A stretch of DNA of 64,000 nt, taken from Nymphaea colorata. Taxonomy: Eukaryota; Streptophyta; Magnoliopsida; Nymphaeales; Nymphaeaceae. The stretch's first letter is position 1. The number at the start of each line of letters is the position of its first letter. The position numbers and the translations under genes were made by a program. The stretch lies in assembly GCF_008831285.2 (NCBI RefSeq), contig NC_045145.1:14524040-14588039 (forward strand), in the 5' to 3' direction. The notes beneath the pieces were generated by a model. That model was not told where the DNA came from and searched no databases. It saw only the letters and a list, made by a program, of their open reading frames with translations. Below, piece after piece: positions 62,029 to 64,000 of the stretch.

Positions 62029-63599
62029 TCCTACATACAAATTAAAGCACACGGAAATCTCATAATCTATTACGGACACAACTGTAAACCCTAACGATAA
62101 AGAAAAAGAGAGGGGACTTCACCTCTCACCCAGGCAATGGGATAACCCTCTCTCTCTCACACTTAAGTACAGAAAGAGAGAACGGGACTGAAAGAAGTAA
62201 AAAGTTTTTTTTTTTCCCTGAAATTTGACTTTAAGATGTGATAACATTATTGTTTTAACAGGAATACTGGGAAATTAATCATGTCTTTGCAACACCAGAA
62301 GCCCGCGGCCCTAAGAATTTCAAAATCATGCATTAAAAGGGTCTACATCTTCATCAACTCTCATAAAATCACAGTGTTCATCATAAAAGATGGATGGACC
62401 CAGAGTTGATTCCCAAAAGGACCACAAATTGTTATCATGGTTTAATTGCGCTATTTGTTTCTTAGAAAAAAGGTAGACATAAGGAAAAGACACATGTATG
62501 GTCACTTTCTATAATATTCAAGACTATCGGAATCTGTTCAGTAGCAATTCCACAATTGAAGAATCCATTCAGCAATACCACATTAAGTACCCACTAAGCA
62601 TTTCAAAATCAATCGCTTGACACGGTCTATAGTTTAAGGTCTCAATAAATCACATTTTTAATCATACAAGTATCGAACAAGAGCACCACATATTGCTAAC
62701 GTGGTTGTCGACTTTTTTACTAAAGATACGAGCATGGTCATTTTCTATATATAACCGATTAGATTCAAGCTTATCCAAGTTTCTTAGCATATTCAATAAA
62801 ATTTCATGCCGACTTATTTTTAGTGCTAAAAATCCAAAATGGGAGCAAGATTCTCAATAGAAATGTTCACAATAATTGCATGAGCTGGAAAAGAAAAAAA
62901 GGAAAGGAAAAAATGTGACACATGGTAGCTAGGCATTGCATGCAGCTTTAATGGGGGGGGGACTTTGGCAATCTGAATATTTGGGCAACACCAATCCACA
63001 ATAACTCAACTGGTAAAACCTTTTAAATGTAAAAGGCGTTTGTGACAGTTGAAAAGCAAGCTTGTTCTTATCCAACAGAGGAGAGAGAGACGAATTGGGC
63101 ATTCAGTTCTTTGTACGATTGCTGCCTTGCAGTTCACAAATAAATTATTTAATATTTGTGGGTTTTGTGTGCTATAGGACTAGAAGGGCTCACCATTAAT
63201 GGAAGTACAGTCATTAAATAAGCTGGAAATACAGTGAAAACAATAAAGAAATCCACATTCTTTCTGTGATTTCTGCGGTTGATGCATCGTCGGTCCCCTT
63301 TAAAGAACTGTTGTTTTTGTACTTAAGGAAGATTTACACAAAGAAAAAAGAAAGATGGGGGCTGGGACCGACGCTGAGGAGTACTGTACTATTTACCACC
63401 GTCTTTTTGAATTGTTTCTATATGCAAAGGCTCTGCTCCTTGCCGCTCCATCATATCCAGACAACCTTCCTCTCTCTTTCACTGCCATTTTTCGATATTG
63501 CTTCCTCTATGTTTTTACTTGATTCTAAAGTCTCTTCTCCATCCTACACCAGTATCTCTCTCTCTCTCGCCCACAACCGAGCTTTTTCTGTCTTTCTTC

Positions 63600-63607
63600 T
63601 ATATATT
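63600..63607 (+). promoter_or_regulatory. possible TATA box of the 6-phosphogluconolactonase gene
   Basis: CTATATATT lies about 100 bases before the start codon. It would give a leader of about 70 bases containing a CT run at 63659-63671. Position is reasonable, but AT-rich words are common here. Confidence 0.35.
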
Positions 63608-63700
63608 CCTTCCCTCGTTCTCCTGCTGCAGCACCAGAACCAGACATCCCTCCACTTCTCTCTCTCTCTCTCATACAGACAATTTATGCGCAGAGAAACA

Positions 63701-64000
63701 ATGGGAGAGGTAAGGGTGTTCGAGAACACGGAAGAGCTCTCCACCAACCTCGCAGACCACGTGGCCCAACTCTCCGAGGCTGCCGTCAAGGAGAGGGGAG
63801 CCTTCTCTCTTGCTCTCTCTGGAGGGGACGTACCCAAGTTCTTGAGGTTCCTTTCTCTCTCTCTATCTCTTTTGTTAGCTTCCATCTTCTCTTTTCGCCA
63901 TCAAATGAGAAAACCCGGTCATTTTTACGTCTCCGACTTTCATTCTTTCTTCTCTGCTGTCTCCTCGAATTAAGCAGGAAGCTCTCAGGAGGGCCTTATC
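63701..64000 (+). CDS. 6-phosphogluconolactonase, 5' part (continues past the window)
   Basis: Exon 1 (63701-63846) encodes MGEVRVFENTEELSTNLAD, then VKERGAFSLALSGGDVPKF. Exon 2 starts at 63978 after a TTAAGCAG acceptor and continues in phase with RKLSGGPY to the edge. LALSGG is the conserved phosphate/sugar-binding motif at the start of the NagB-like fold of these enzymes. They hydrolyse 6-phosphogluconolactone to 6-phosphogluconate, the second step of the oxidative pentose-phosphate pathway. No transit peptide precedes the conserved start, so a cytosolic form is likely. An in-frame ATG at 63686 would add five residues. The intron is 131 bp. Only about 56 residues are visible, so family rather than member is assigned. 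Confidence 0.87.

Larger units (their letters stand above)
55865..63599. other. intergenic, no gene recognised
   Basis: Almost 8 kb without a supportable gene. Open frames around 56610-57377 and 58505-59589 have no domains, start context or splicing evidence. Structures seen: a diverged tandem repeat at about 57764-57870, a (TA)n run at about 59838-59853, a (CT)n(TA)n microsatellite at 61972-62025 and a poly-G run near 62953. No transposon ends were convincing. Confidence 0.5.

Overview
The window is nuclear DNA from a flowering plant. The genes have several exons with GT/AG introns, many of them short. CT/GA microsatellites sit in leader regions, the intergenic DNA is AT-rich, and every recognised protein is a plant type (SAUR, LysM-GPI protein, plastid fibrillin, P-class PPR, plant GATA factor). 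I cannot name the species. No bacterial, organellar, CRISPR or tRNA gene signals were found.

Layout: a single-exon SAUR gene lies on the minus strand at about 2.2-2.7 kb. At 9.9-14.1 kb is a layered wreck: a decayed copy of the gamma-tubulin complex gene GCP4, split by a block of about 2.9 kb of unrelated coding-like DNA. That block holds an inverted duplication of part of itself and a tiny, complete-looking LTR element (TRIM/SMART type). A LysM GPI-anchored protein gene (plus strand, 17.8-20.5 kb) converges on a TRAPP subunit Trs33 gene (minus, 21.7-24.3 kb). A MEI2 C-terminal-RRM-only gene follows (minus, 26.3-27.9 kb), then a plastid fibrillin gene (minus, 33.1-37.2 kb). A PIG-X gene for GPI-anchor mannosylation (plus, 39.4-40.8 kb) converges on a 784-codon PPR gene (minus, 42.9-45.3 kb). 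A GATA26/27-like factor (plus, 47.8-52.3 kb) is visible without its usual C-terminal half. A secreted glycine-rich protein lies at 55.3-55.9 kb (plus). The first exons of a 6-phosphogluconolactonase run off the right edge (plus, 63.7 kb).

Exon chains were built by hand. For the five fully spliced genes (LysM, Trs33, MEI2-like, fibrillin, PIG-X) the exon lengths sum to whole codons and every junction is GT/AG. The genes do not form a pathway and look like an ordinary eukaryotic gene neighbourhood. One modest link is that PIG-X acts in making the GPI anchor that the LysM protein appears to use.

The most unusual part is 9.2-14.1 kb (nested insertions, an inverted repeat able to form a long hairpin RNA, and a palindrome-rich leader). 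Next are two related Tourist-like MITEs in introns of two different genes, and the GATA factor with no visible C-terminal domain.
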